Assembly: GCF_020164455.1 (NCBI RefSeq)
Contig: NZ_JAIQWW010000008.1
Location: 1 to 64,000 of the forward strand
Origin: Phyllobacterium chamaecytisi
GTDB lineage: Bacteria > Pseudomonadota > Alphaproteobacteria > Rhizobiales > Rhizobiaceae
Direction of reading: 5' to 3'
Length of the DNA stretch: 64,000 nucleotides
Numbering within the stretch: position 1 is the first letter of the stretch; each line of letters starts with the position of its first letter. Shown piece by piece: positions 53,218 through 61,966 of the stretch. The notes below the pieces were generated by a model, which worked only from the letters and a program-made list of their open reading frames with translations, was not told the origin of the DNA and ran no database searches. The position numbers and the translations under genes are program-made.

Positions 53218-53762
53218 CAGAGCACCTCGATTTTGGTGGAACGGGGAAGGCCGATGACATCGTCGCCATCGACAAGATAGACGTCAAAGCCAAGCGGGTA
53301 GCGGATCGCCCTCTCGCGCATCTGCCAGAACGAGGGATCGATGCCGTCAACGGCGATCGTCAGGCTGTCTTTGATGCCGGGGCCGGTCAGGCGCAGTCCC
53401 TGCCCGAAGCCGAAGCGGGCCGGTGCGAATAATGTGGCTGCTTCGTCCGGATAGGCGAGCGTGCCGGTGCGCAAGACTGCGTGCCTGGAGACCTTTTCTT
53501 CCGTGTCTATCACGGTGAACACATATTCGGCTTCACTGAGCGAAACGGCACGCGCGCCACTCCGCTTCAAGGCGTGTTCAAATTCGACATCGTCTTCGAC
53601 ATGGAATGAGCATTCACGATCGATCAGGCTTTCGGCCATTGCTGCCAGTCCGCCGGCGGGCAGCGTGCGGACGATACCGGGGCGGCTGAGCGCCCACATC
53701 ATCTCCTCGAAGGTGGCATTGGTCCGACTGTCATCCGCTGTCGGAAGAAGAGAAAGTGTCAT
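53217..53762 (-). CDS. phnH: C-P lyase complex subunit PhnH
   Basis: 181 residues: TNATFEEMMWALSRPGIVRT at the N-terminus, FGFGQGLRLTGPGIKDSLTI and YPLGFDVYLVDGDDVIGLPR near the end, all in the order of PhnH. PhnH is a PLP-transferase-like fold protein without cofactor that forms part of the PhnGHIJ core. The start overlaps the phnG stop by one base. Confidence 0.92.
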   Translation of the reverse strand: MTLSLLPTADDSRTNATFEEMMWALSRPGIVRTLPAGGLAAMAESLIDRECSFHVEDDVEFEHALKRSGARAVSLSEAEYVFTVIDTEEKVSRHAVLRTGTLAYPDEAATLFAPARFGFGQGLRLTGPGIKDSLTIAVDGIDPSFWQMRERAIRYPLGFDVYLVDGDDVIGLPRSTKIEVL

Positions 53763-54220
53763 TAGAATGTCTCCATCTGCACGCGGGTCGCCTCGACCTT
53801 CCTCAGCCGTTCCCGGTCGCAGTCCGCGTGGTGGCGCTGCTCCGTCTGAAGAAACTCGAGGATCGGCTTCGCTGGATGGCCTGCGGCGATCGCGGCATCG
53901 ATCACCGCCATCGCCATGGCATGTTCGAGATCGTGGCCGACAACCGCACCGTAACCTTCCACCCCGCGGCCTGGCACTTGTATGTGCGCTTCGGCAACGA
54001 GGACTTCGCCGAGATGAAACGCAGTGCCTTGGACCGTGTCCTGATAGGGCAGCATGGCAAGCCCCGTCCGGTTGTTGATGACGGCGACGTCGCCGATGTC
54101 GTCGAGGATCTGCTCGGCGACGGCCTTGATTTGAGCCGGGCGGCTGGCGGCGAGAATCTCGAGCGCCTGGCCGTGATGATAGTTTCCGATGACCGGATTA
54201 CCGGCCGAGAGGTCAGTCAT
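53762..54220 (-). CDS. phnG: C-P lyase complex subunit PhnG
   Basis: 152 residues from the ATG at 54220 (MTDLSAGNPVIGNYHHGQAL), chosen because AAGAAGGA lies about 8 bases upstream; a longer Arg-rich frame upstream is rejected. GEVLVAEAHIQV, YGAVVGHDLEHAMAMAVIDA and EATRVQMETF are the PhnG landmarks. It is the first gene of a tight nine-gene operon phnGHIJKLM-DUF1045-phnN. Upstream lie a Pho-box-like site and two palindromic operators shared with divergent phnF. Confidence 0.92.
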   Translation of the reverse strand: MTDLSAGNPVIGNYHHGQALEILAASRPAQIKAVAEQILDDIGDVAVINNRTGLAMLPYQDTVQGTAFHLGEVLVAEAHIQVPGRGVEGYGAVVGHDLEHAMAMAVIDAAIAAGHPAKPILEFLQTEQRHHADCDRERLRKVEATRVQMETF

Positions 54221-54421
54221 TGCTGGGTCCTTCTTCAAGGTATGTCGTCGGCGCCGTCGTTGACGTCGGTTGGAATGGCATCCCCCGCGAAGGAGGGAGT
54301 AGAGCAGTGAACGTCTCCCCAATCAGCACGCCGCCGGCTAAACAAGAACCTGATCGGGCGTCGTGTTGATCATATTCGTCACGGAGAAGCCAACCGCGAT
54401 GCATTCGGATAGGCTGGAAAG

Positions 54422-54433
54422 ACATTCGAATGT
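54422..54433. promoter_or_regulatory. Candidate PhnF operator 1 (ACATTCGAATGT)
   Basis: A perfect 12-base palindrome inside a 16-base block GACATTCGAATGTTTG (54421-54436) that recurs exactly at 54572-54587. Both copies lie between phnG and phnF. GntR/HutC-type regulators such as PhnF bind short palindromes, so these are probable PhnF sites. Confidence 0.65.
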
Positions 54434-54453
54434 TTGTCGTTTACCTCGCTTAC

Positions 54454-54471
54454 ATGACAGCTTTGTGTCAA
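54454..54471 (-). promoter_or_regulatory. Pho-box-like PhoB site upstream of phnG
   Basis: On the minus strand the 18 bases read TTGACACAAAGCTGTCAT. The PhoB consensus is two CTGTCAT halves separated by four A/T-rich bases; the second half is perfect and the first matches at four of seven. It is about 230 bases before the phnG start, in the right orientation. Induction of phn operons by phosphate starvation is well established. Confidence 0.6.
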
Positions 54472-54572
54472 GCCGAAAAAATTCGCACTCTCCCTATTTT
54501 TCGGTTAAAGACCGTAGGCGCAGCGGTAATGTCGGGCTCCTGTACTTGAAAGAACGTCCGAAAATCGCTATG

Positions 54573-54584
54573 ACATTCGAATGT
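54573..54584. promoter_or_regulatory. Candidate PhnF operator 2 (ACATTCGAATGT)
   Basis: The second exact copy of the palindrome, 151 bases from the first. It lies just upstream of, or across, the phnF translation start, depending on which ATG is used, and would allow autorepression. The overlap with the ATG at 54581 is one reason to prefer the phnF start at 54602. Confidence 0.65.
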
Positions 54585-54601
54585 TTGAGGTAATCAGGCG
54601 G

Positions 54602-55366
54602 ATGGATATGGAAAAAAAACTGCGGCATGGACAATGGCAAGAAGTTGAAAGTTCGCTCGCCGAGGACATCTTGACAGGCCGCATGCCGCCAAAAGCGCAA
54701 GTTCCCACAGAGACCGATCTGATGCAGCGTTTCGAGGTTGGGCGTCATACCGTGCGACGCGCGGTCGCAAGCCTTGAGCGCCGGGGTCTGGTCCAGGTGG
54801 AGCGCGGCAGAGGCACATTCGTGCGGGACGCGCGCCTCGACTATCGGCTTTCCGATCGCACCCGTTTTTCTCAGAATCTTCTGGATCAGGGCAGAGAGCC
54901 GGTTGGCCAGGCGATTCACGAGGAGATTGTTGCCGTATCGGCCGCAATCGCGGAAGCTTTGAGGCTACCGGTTGGCGAACCCGTCTACCATATCGTCCGA
55001 CTGGGATTTGCCGATGAAGAGCCCATCAACTATTCGCATGCCTTTTATCCCGTGCAGCGCTTTCCTGGCTTCGACGAGGCCCGGCGGAGCGGACGAAGCG
55101 TCACCCATATTCTCGCCGAATATGGGGTGCCGGACTATCTTCGGCTGCGCACCGACCTCATCATCCGCCTGCCAACGAGGGAAGAAGCCCGGCAGCTGTC
55201 ACAGTCCATAACCCAGCCAGTCGTCGTGACCAAGAAGACCGACGTTGATCTGAAAGGCGTTCCCGTCGCTTATTCGGAGTCGGTATGGCCAGGCGAACGC
55301 GTACAGTTCTCCATCGACAATACCAGCAAGCTTCTCGACATATTGGCGCGCAACAGCAACGACTGA
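54602..55366 (+). CDS. phnF: GntR-family regulator PhnF (UTRA effector domain)
   Basis: 254 residues from the ATG at 54602; ATG codons at 54581 and 54608 are alternatives. Winged HTH of GntR type (VPTETDLMQRFEVGRHTVRR, LERRGLVQVERGRGTFV) followed by a UTRA domain (LGFADEEPINYSHAFYPVQR, PVAYSESVWPGERVQFSID). PhnF proteins repress phosphonate uptake and C-P lyase genes. It is divergent from phnG, with two identical palindromes flanking the shared promoter region. The ligand is unknown. Confidence 0.9.
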   Translation: MDMEKKLRHGQWQEVESSLAEDILTGRMPPKAQVPTETDLMQRFEVGRHTVRRAVASLERRGLVQVERGRGTFVRDARLDYRLSDRTRFSQNLLDQGREPVGQAIHEEIVAVSAAIAEALRLPVGEPVYHIVRLGFADEEPINYSHAFYPVQRFPGFDEARRSGRSVTHILAEYGVPDYLRLRTDLIIRLPTREEARQLSQSITQPVVVTKKTDVDLKGVPVAYSESVWPGERVQFSIDNTSKLLDILARNSND

Positions 55367-55643
55367 GGCGATGGCCGGACGGCCCAATGACGGCCGACAT
55401 ATTGGCGGGGCGCCCGTGCTCGGTGGCGTCGTCGGCGTGAGTGTCATTGCCGCCGAGGCATCATCATGATGCCAAACAACTGTCGAAAACGCCAATCTCC
55501 GCGTGCCTCTCGACTGCCAAATTTTTCCAGGCTTGTCTGAGGCTTAGCTTTGTCGCGCAAACTGTCAACGGTCTGAAGATCGTTCTCGCCATTCCCACAT
55601 AGTCAGCCATAAGTGGGCATCAATTCACACAAACACACAAAAC

Positions 55644-55661
55644 CTGTCATCCGGTTGTCAT
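55644..55661 (+). promoter_or_regulatory. Pho-box-like PhoB site upstream of cassette 3
   Basis: CTGTCATCCGGTTGTCAT: both heptamer halves match CTGTCAT (7 of 7 and 6 of 7) with the correct four-base spacer. It ends 41 bases before the start of the solute-binding-protein gene. In the 336-base phnF to cassette 3 region I see no other feature. It predicts induction of cassette 3 by phosphate starvation, together with phn. Confidence 0.72.
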
Positions 55662-55702
55662 GGAGCGCTGCCAAAAGGTCACCAACTCTACTGGAGGTGA
55701 CG

Positions 55703-57280
55703 ATGACCAAGTTTGAACTGACAAGACGTAACGTTCTGGCCGGCGCACTCGCTGCAACTGTCTCGGCGAGCACAGGATTTAAAGTCACGCAAGCCCATGC
55801 GGCCGGAACCGCCCGAAAGGCTTTGCGTGTCGGAATGTCCGGATATCCGCGCACGCTTGATCCCGTGATTGCCACTGACACCGCAATCCGGCGTGTCGTG
55901 CCGCAGCTCTTCGATACGCTGATCACGCGTGAGCAGAATGCCAGCATGGCACTGAAGCCAGGCCTTGCGGAGCGTTGGGAGCGCATCGATGCGCAGTCCC
56001 TGCGATTCTTCCTACGTCAGGGTGTCGTCTTTCACGACGGTGGCCCGTTGACGGCGGACGATGTTGCCTTCAGCCTTGGGCAGGATCACTTGCTCGGCCC
56101 TGGCCGCAAGGGCGCGACGGAAGCACTCGCCATGCTGGATGGCATTGATCGCATCGATATCGTCGATGCGCACACGGTGATCGTGCGTACGAAGGGTCCG
56201 GATGCCCTTCTCGAGCAGCGTCTGGCGGCCTGGGGATCGGAAATTGTCTCCAAGCGCGCCTTTGATGCGGCGGGTTCCTGGGAGAAGTGGACGGCGGCGC
56301 CTGTCGGTACCGGCCCCTATCGCTTCGTCAGCCAAAAGCTCGATGTCAACGTGGTCCTGGCGCCCCACGATGCTTACTGGGGTGGCCGCCCCAGCTTCGA
56401 AAGCATCGAATACCGCATCATCCCCGAGCTTGCGGCCCGCGTGAACGGCCTTTTGGCCGGTGAGCTCGACCTCGTCACCGATATTCCGCCGGACCAGTTC
56501 GCCGATGTCCGCAAGCGGGCTGAGCTTGAGATCACGGGCGGCCCGGTTCAGAACATTCGCACGCTTGTGCTCGACAAGACCGATCCGATCCTGAAGGATC
56601 CTCGCATCCGCAGGGCAATGAGCCTCGCGATTGACCGAAAGCTGCTGGTCGAAACCCTGTGGGATAATGCGCTCCCAATTCCGAACGGCTATCAGCTGCC
56701 GACTTACGGTGCGGGCTACATTGAGGATTTTCCAGCCTTTGCCTACGATCCGGAAAAGGCTCAGGCGCTGCTCAACGAAGCAGGCTATAAGGGTGAAGAG
56801 ATCACCTACCGCCTCCTCAACAACTATTATCCGAATCAGGTCTCGGGCGCCCAGGCAATGATCGCGATGTGGCGCGAGGTTGGCCTGAACGTAAAGATCC
56901 AGATGATGGAGAATTCGGGGCAGCTTAAGCAGAAGCCGGTTCACGCAATCTTCGACAGTTCCAACACTGCCTTGTTTCTCGATCATCTCGGTCACCCGTG
57001 GTGGGAGTATGGGCCGTACGGCGCCTGGACGCAGGCCGGTGTATGGGAAAACCAGGAGTATTTTGCGCTCGGCGCGAAGCTTAGGGAAACCGTTGAGCCG
57101 GAACAGCGCCGACCGATCATTCGCCGGATGCTCGAGATCATCCATGACGTGGATCCGCCGAGCATCGTCCTGCACGTTTCAGGGCAATTCTATGCGAAGC
57201 GGAAGGATCTGCCCTGGCTGCCGGGGCAGACTCTCGAGCTCAATTTCGGGCCTTCGAACCCCGGTCTGACGAGGACGTAA
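55703..57280 (+). CDS. Periplasmic solute-binding protein, SBP family 5 (cassette 3)
   Basis: 525 residues from the ATG at 55703 with GGAGG upstream. The Tat-type signal is LTRRNVLAGALAATVSAS. FHDGGPLTADDVAFSLGQDH, VGTGPYRFVSQKLDV and IRRAMSLAIDRKLLVETLW give the family. It is close to the cassette 1 receptor over its whole length (for example both have ALLEKRL/ALLEQRL and EIVSKRAF). Family 5 receptors bind peptides, nickel chelates, opines and sugar-phosphodiesters such as agrocinopine, the latter being a good model for a phosphodiesterase-linked system. Confidence 0.92.
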   Translation: MTKFELTRRNVLAGALAATVSASTGFKVTQAHAAGTARKALRVGMSGYPRTLDPVIATDTAIRRVVPQLFDTLITREQNASMALKPGLAERWERIDAQSLRFFLRQGVVFHDGGPLTADDVAFSLGQDHLLGPGRKGATEALAMLDGIDRIDIVDAHTVIVRTKGPDALLEQRLAAWGSEIVSKRAFDAAGSWEKWTAAPVGTGPYRFVSQKLDVNVVLAPHDAYWGGRPSFESIEYRIIPELAARVNGLLAGELDLVTDIPPDQFADVRKRAELEITGGPVQNIRTLVLDKTDPILKDPRIRRAMSLAIDRKLLVETLWDNALPIPNGYQLPTYGAGYIEDFPAFAYDPEKAQALLNEAGYKGEEITYRLLNNYYPNQVSGAQAMIAMWREVGLNVKIQMMENSGQLKQKPVHAIFDSSNTALFLDHLGHPWWEYGPYGAWTQAGVWENQEYFALGAKLRETVEPEQRRPIIRRMLEIIHDVDPPSIVLHVSGQFYAKRKDLPWLPGQTLELNFGPSNPGLTRT

Positions 57281-57285
57281 GGCGG

Positions 57286-58143
57286 ATGACGGACGATCGC
57301 ATAACATCGCTCACCGAGCGGGGCGCTTCCAAACTGGGAGCGGCCCGTCACCAGAGCATCCTGGCGATGATCTCCCGCGGTGAAATCCTCGCGGTCGGTG
57401 AGCTTGCGAGCCGCTTTGGCGTCTCGCAGGAGACCATTCGCCGCGATATCCGGGCTTTGGAAGACGCCGGAATGCTCAAGCGCATCCATGGCGGGGCGGC
57501 TCCGGCGGGAGCCGTCGACCTGACGGCGCGGCGGCCGGTCATGGAGAGGCTGTCCGTGGACCGCGAGGCAAAGGCCCTCGCGGCCGTAGCGGCGCTACCG
57601 TTGTTCGAAGAGGGTATGAATGTCTTCCTCGGCGGCAGTTCCACCATGGCGTTGCTCGCTGACGAATTGGCCCGCAACGGACCTGCAATGTCGGTAACCA
57701 CGAACATGATCGATATCGCAACCGTTCTTTCCGCCACCGAGCGCTTTGCCGTTACCCTTCTCGGCGGCGTCATGAATGCCATGACGCGGACATTGACCGG
57801 ACCCGACATGTTACGCGGTCTGGAAACGCGCGTCTTCGACCTCTCCGTCTGCGGTGCGAGCGCAATCAACCCCAAGCATGGTTTCCTTGGACCATCCGAA
57901 GGCCATACCGCCATCGGCGCGGCTCTTGCCTACCGTTCCAGGCGGCTCGCCTTTGTGGCTGATGCGGGCAAGTTCGCGCGCCTCGATGCACATGTCATGC
58001 AGCCGCTGAACAAGGTCGATGTCCTGGCGACCGACCAACCACCTCCTGAAGAGGCGGCGGCCGCGCTGCGCAATGCTGGAATTGCAGTGTTGCTGCCGCA
58101 GGAACTGGATGAAGCCTTAAACGACCGGAAGGAGCAGCGATGA
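57286..58143 (+). CDS. DeoR-family regulator inside ABC cassette 3
   Basis: 285 residues. HTH: EILAVGELASRFGVSQETIR and MLKRIHGGAAP; DeoRC domain: VFLGGSSTMALLADELA and FDLSVCGASAINPKHGFLGP. It lies between the receptor and ATPase genes and overlaps the ATPase start by 4 bases, so it is co-transcribed with the transporter it probably controls. DeoR proteins sense phosphorylated metabolites, consistent with a phosphodiesterase product as inducer. AccR of the agrocinopine system belongs to a similar family. Confidence 0.9.
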   Translation: MTDDRITSLTERGASKLGAARHQSILAMISRGEILAVGELASRFGVSQETIRRDIRALEDAGMLKRIHGGAAPAGAVDLTARRPVMERLSVDREAKALAAVAALPLFEEGMNVFLGGSSTMALLADELARNGPAMSVTTNMIDIATVLSATERFAVTLLGGVMNAMTRTLTGPDMLRGLETRVFDLSVCGASAINPKHGFLGPSEGHTAIGAALAYRSRRLAFVADAGKFARLDAHVMQPLNKVDVLATDQPPPEEAAAALRNAGIAVLLPQELDEALNDRKEQR

Positions 58144-59153
58144 CTTTCCACGCCTTTAACCCCTCCAACCCGCCGATCGTCGAGATTTCTGATCTGCGTG
58201 TTGCTTTCGATGCGACGCCGGTTCTGCGCGGGATCGATCTGACCATTGCCCGTGGCGAGGCAGTCGGCATGGTCGGCGAAAGTGGCTGTGGGAAATCCGT
58301 GACCTGGCTGGCCGCGCTCGGTCTTCTGCCGAAGCGCGCCAGTATCAGCGGCAGCGTTCGACTTGACGGTGAAGAACTGCTTCATGCCCCGAGGCGGCAC
58401 CTGGAACAGGTGCGCGGCGGTCGCATCGCCATGGTCTTCCAGGATCCCGTGAGCGCGCTGAACCCGGTCCATAAGGTCGGCGATCAGGTGATCGAAGCGC
58501 TCAGGCTTCATCGCGGCCTCAAGGGTGCGGCGGCCAGGTTTGAGGCCCTGCACCTGTTCGATCAGGTCGGCATTCCCGACTCCGCCCGCCGCCTTGGAGC
58601 CTATCCGCATGAACTTTCCGGCGGCCAGAACCAGCGTGTCATGATCGCCATGGCGCTTGCCGGGCAGCCGGATGTGTTGATCGCCGACGAGCCGACGACC
58701 GCTCTCGACGTGACCATCCAAGCGCAGATCCTCGACTTGTTGCAGCAGGTGCGGCGCGATACCGGCATGGCGCTGGTCCTGATCTCGCATGATCTCGGCG
58801 TCATCGGCGAGGTGTGTGACCGCGCGCTTGTCCTCTATGCCGGCCAGGTTGTCGAGGAAGCGCCGGTCGACCTTTTATTCTCACGTCCTTCGCATCCCTA
58901 CACAAGCGGACTTCTCGCCGCCCTTCCACGCATCGATGGCCCGCGCAAGACTCTTGCGACCATCCCCGGGATCGTCCCGCATCCGAGTGAGTTGGCGTTC
59001 GGCTGCGCATTTGCACCGCGTTGTCATCAACGCGCGCTGATCTGTTCAACAACTGAGGTCAGACTTCCCGTCGGCGGGCAACAACTGCGGCATCGGTCCG
59101 CATGCCTGCTCCACGGCTCGACGCCGGCGCGACCCGAGGTCGCTCTGGCATGA
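58140..59153 (+). CDS. Opp/Dpp-type ABC ATPase, DppD-like (cassette 3)
   Basis: 337 residues; Walker [13 protein letters not shown]-loop [12 protein letters not shown], signature [18 protein letters not shown], Walker [13 protein letters not shown] and [10 protein letters not shown]. The C-terminal Cys motif is [16 protein letters not shown]. The start overlaps the DeoR stop (ATGA) and the stop overlaps the next start. It is closest to the cassette 1 DppD-like protein, including the shared [17 protein letters not shown] segment. Confidence 0.93.
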   Translation: MTFHAFNPSNPPIVEISDLRVAFDATPVLRGIDLTIARGEAVGMVGESGCGKSVTWLAALGLLPKRASISGSVRLDGEELLHAPRRHLEQVRGGRIAMVFQDPVSALNPVHKVGDQVIEALRLHRGLKGAAARFEALHLFDQVGIPDSARRLGAYPHELSGGQNQRVMIAMALAGQPDVLIADEPTTALDVTIQAQILDLLQQVRRDTGMALVLISHDLGVIGEVCDRALVLYAGQVVEEAPVDLLFSRPSHPYTSGLLAALPRIDGPRKTLATIPGIVPHPSELAFGCAFAPRCHQRALICSTTEVRLPVGGQQLRHRSACLLHGSTPARPEVALA

Positions 59154-60133
59154 GCGCCGCCGCGATTATCAAGGCGGACGGGCTGGCGCGCCGCTACACG
59201 AAGCAACGCGGCCTGTTTCGGAAACCGCAACTGGTTACGGCCGTCAAGAACGTTTCGTTAAGTCTTGCGCGCGGCGAAACCTTGGGACTTGTCGGCGAAT
59301 CCGGTTGCGGGAAATCCACGACCGGACGTCTTCTGGTTGGCCTGGAGCAGGCCGATGCCGGTTCGATCGCGTTTGACGGTGAACGGCTCCCGCAAGCCTC
59401 CGATCAGGCCTGGAGACGGCTGAGGATGCGAATCCAGATGGTCTTCCAGGATCCGCTCGCAGCACTCGACCGGCGTTGGACCATCGGCGCCCAGGTTGGA
59501 GAGCCGCTTGACATCCACGCCATCGGGAAAAAGGGCGATCGTCCCGATCGTATCAAGGCACTCTTGGCGGATGTGAGACTGCGTGCCGATCATGCCGCAC
59601 GTTATCCGCACGAGCTCTCTGGCGGTCAGCGCCAGCGCGCGGTGCTGGCGCGCGCGCTGGCAAGCGATCCCGATCTTCTGGTCTGCGACGAGCCGGTTTC
59701 GGCTTTGGACGTCTCGATCCAGGCGCAGGTGGTCAACCTCCTGACTGAGCTGCAGGAAAAACGAGGCCTGGCGATGGTCTTCATCAGCCATGATCTGCGT
59801 GTCGTTCGTCAGGTCAGTCACCGCATCGCGGTCATGTATCTCGGCGAGATCGTCGAAGAGGGCTTGCCCGACGATGTTCTCCACGAACCGTTGCATCCCT
59901 ATACCCGCGCGCTGGTCTCCGCAGTTCCGCAAGCGGTCAGGCGCTCCGAACGCATAATCTTGCAGGGTGACCCGCCGGACCCGGCGGCAAGACCGAGCGG
60001 CTGCCCCTTCCATCCGCGCTGCCCTGTGGCGCGTCCGCTCTGTGCCGAGCAGGCACCGGAATTGCGCGATGTCGGTGGTTCAAGAAATGTCTCCTGTCAC
60101 TTTGCCGAAGATGACGCCCGGAAAGTAAGATAA
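59150..60133 (+). CDS. Opp/Dpp-type ABC ATPase, DppF-like (cassette 3)
   Basis: 327 residues from the ATG at 59150, which overlaps the previous stop as ATGA; an ATG 48 bases earlier is rejected for lack of conservation. Walker [14 protein letters not shown]-loop MVFQDPLAALDRR, signature LSGGQRQRAVLARALASDP, Walker B LLVCDEPVSALD and FISHDLRVV; C-terminal PSGCPFHPRCPVARPLC. It is closest to the cassette 1 DppF-like protein. Confidence 0.93.
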   Translation: MSAAAIIKADGLARRYTKQRGLFRKPQLVTAVKNVSLSLARGETLGLVGESGCGKSTTGRLLVGLEQADAGSIAFDGERLPQASDQAWRRLRMRIQMVFQDPLAALDRRWTIGAQVGEPLDIHAIGKKGDRPDRIKALLADVRLRADHAARYPHELSGGQRQRAVLARALASDPDLLVCDEPVSALDVSIQAQVVNLLTELQEKRGLAMVFISHDLRVVRQVSHRIAVMYLGEIVEEGLPDDVLHEPLHPYTRALVSAVPQAVRRSERIILQGDPPDPAARPSGCPFHPRCPVARPLCAEQAPELRDVGGSRNVSCHFAEDDARKVR

Positions 60134-61071
60134 TGCTCCACTTCATCCTCATACGCCTTGCGCGCGCGTTGTTGACGATCCTGATCATGGTCACCTTCGC
60201 ATTTGTTGTCCTGCGCGTGTCGGGCGACCCGGTGCTTGCCTTATTGTCACCGGAAACGCCTGCCTCGGTAGTCGAAGCCTTCCGACAGAGCTGGGGACTC
60301 GATCAGCCCCTATGGGTGCAGTACCTGCGCTATCTGCTCGCAATCGTGCATGGTGATCTCGGTCAATCGATGCGCGACGGGCGTGCTGCCGTCGTCGTCG
60401 TGGCTGAGCGTATCCCGATCACGCTTCTTCTCACGGTGCCCGCCCTCATCCTCAACATCGCAATCGGTATTCCTGCGGGTATTCTCGCTGCACTGAAGCG
60501 CGACAGCTTTGTCGATCGAGCTGTCATGACCAGCGCAATCGCCGGCTTTACAGTGCCGTCCTTCGTGCTCGGCCTGCTCTTGGTTCTGGTGTTTGCCGTC
60601 GAGCTTCCCTGGCTGCCCTCAGGAGGTGCCGGTAGCATCCAGCAAATGATCCTGCCGGTGGTGACACTCGGCGTCGGCGGTGCCGCCGTTCTCGCGCGCT
60701 TTACCCGCAGCGCCATGCTGGAGGTGCTGGGCGAAGCCTATATCCGCACCGGTAGCGCCAAGGGTGTTGCGTGGCGGCGTGTCATCAGTGGACACGCCTT
60801 GCCGAATGCGGCCATTCCGATCCTCACCATCATCGGTTTCATGATCGGCAATCTCATCGCCGGCACTGTGCTGGTCGAAAGCGTGTTTTCCTGGCCCGGG
60901 CTCGGAAGCTTGCTTGTGGTCTCGGTCATGAGCCGCGATCTTGCCGTCGTGCAGTGCATTTTGTTGTTCGTCGCAGCAGCAATGATCATTGCCAATGTTC
61001 TCGTCGATCTCCTCTACGGAGTGCTCGACCCACGTCTGCGTGGCACTGGCCGTGCGTCCGGAGGTGCTTGA
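60133..61071 (+). CDS. Opp/Dpp-type ABC permease, DppB-like (cassette 3)
   Basis: 312 residues, starting MLHFILIRLARALLTILIMV and FVVLRVSGDPVLALL. Coupling loop ARFTRSAMLEVLGEAYIRTG and the C-terminal VFSWPGLGSLLVVSVMSRD. The start overlaps the ATPase stop by one base. It matches the cassette 1 DppB-like protein almost motif for motif, so these two cassettes are the more recent pair. Confidence 0.93.
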   Translation: MLHFILIRLARALLTILIMVTFAFVVLRVSGDPVLALLSPETPASVVEAFRQSWGLDQPLWVQYLRYLLAIVHGDLGQSMRDGRAAVVVVAERIPITLLLTVPALILNIAIGIPAGILAALKRDSFVDRAVMTSAIAGFTVPSFVLGLLLVLVFAVELPWLPSGGAGSIQQMILPVVTLGVGGAAVLARFTRSAMLEVLGEAYIRTGSAKGVAWRRVISGHALPNAAIPILTIIGFMIGNLIAGTVLVESVFSWPGLGSLLVVSVMSRDLAVVQCILLFVAAAMIIANVLVDLLYGVLDPRLRGTGRASGGA

Positions 61072-61072
61072 A

Positions 61073-61957
61073 ATGTCTGATCTCTCCATTGGCACGGGAA
61101 CGACGCCAAAGGCGCGCAGCAAGCGACGCTTGAACTGGGCGATGCCCGTGGCCGTCAGGCTGGCACTATCCTGGATTTGCCTGATGCTGCTCGTCGGTAT
61201 CTTCGCAAACTATCTCACGGCCCACGATTTTGCGGCACTCGATCTTCGCCATCGGTTGGAGCCGCCCATCGGCTTTGGTGGTAGTCCCGCCCATCTGCTG
61301 GGTTCTGATGAACTCGGCCGCGATGTCCTGGCACGTCTCGTCATCTCGATCCGGATGAGTCTTCTGATCGCTTTCGGCGCAACGCTTATCGGGGCTGTAC
61401 TCGGAACCACGCTTGGTTTTCTTGCGGCGCATTTTCGCGGGTGGGTGGAGCAAGCTGTTCTGGCCTGCGTTGATTTCCAGGCGAGCATGCCCTTCCTCAT
61501 CCTCGCGCTGGCAGTGCTTGCGTTTTTTGGCAATTCGCTGCCGCTCTTCGTCGCCCTCCTTGGCCTGCACGGATGGGAGCGTTATGCCCGTATTACCCGT
61601 GCGTTGACGATCAGTGCCGGTGCGCAGGGTTATGTCACTGCGGTGCGTCAACTCGGCGCCAGTCCATGGCGCCTCTATTTGCGCCATGTGTTGCCGAATA
61701 TCGCCTCAACGCTCATCGTGACAATGACGATGGCCTTCCCCGACATCATCTTGCTGGAAAGCGGTCTGAGTTTCCTCGGCCTTGGCGTGCAGCCGCCTCT
61801 TACCTCGCTCGGCAATATGGTCGGCTACGGCCGCGACTATCTGACCCGTGCGCCCTGGATCCTGGTCGCGCCGGCGGTAGTCATCTCCATGACGACACTT
61901 TCTATTTCGCTGGTCGGCGACTGGTTGCGCGACCGGCTCGACAAGACAATCTCGTGA
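61073..61957 (+). CDS. Opp/Dpp-type ABC permease, DppC-like (cassette 3)
   Basis: 294 residues from the ATG at 61073 (MSDLSIGTGTTPKARSKRRL), one base after the previous stop codon. LLGSDELGRDVLARLVISIR and LESGLSFLGLGVQPPLTSLG are the DppC landmarks, and GNMVGYGRDYLTRAPWI is shared with cassette 1. It forms the channel with the DppB-like protein. The phosphodiesterase gene follows after 9 bases. Confidence 0.93.
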   Translation: MSDLSIGTGTTPKARSKRRLNWAMPVAVRLALSWICLMLLVGIFANYLTAHDFAALDLRHRLEPPIGFGGSPAHLLGSDELGRDVLARLVISIRMSLLIAFGATLIGAVLGTTLGFLAAHFRGWVEQAVLACVDFQASMPFLILALAVLAFFGNSLPLFVALLGLHGWERYARITRALTISAGAQGYVTAVRQLGASPWRLYLRHVLPNIASTLIVTMTMAFPDIILLESGLSFLGLGVQPPLTSLGNMVGYGRDYLTRAPWILVAPAVVISMTTLSISLVGDWLRDRLDKTIS

Positions 61958-61966
61958 GAAAAATCT

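Noticed and set aside
54221-54322. N-terminal extension of PhnG (Arg-rich)
   Set aside because: PhnG homologues begin near MTDLS, which has a good ribosome binding site; the extension has a TTG start and unnatural composition.
56012-57175. 387-codon minus-strand frame
   Set aside because: Shadow of the cassette 3 receptor gene, with no start signal or family motif.
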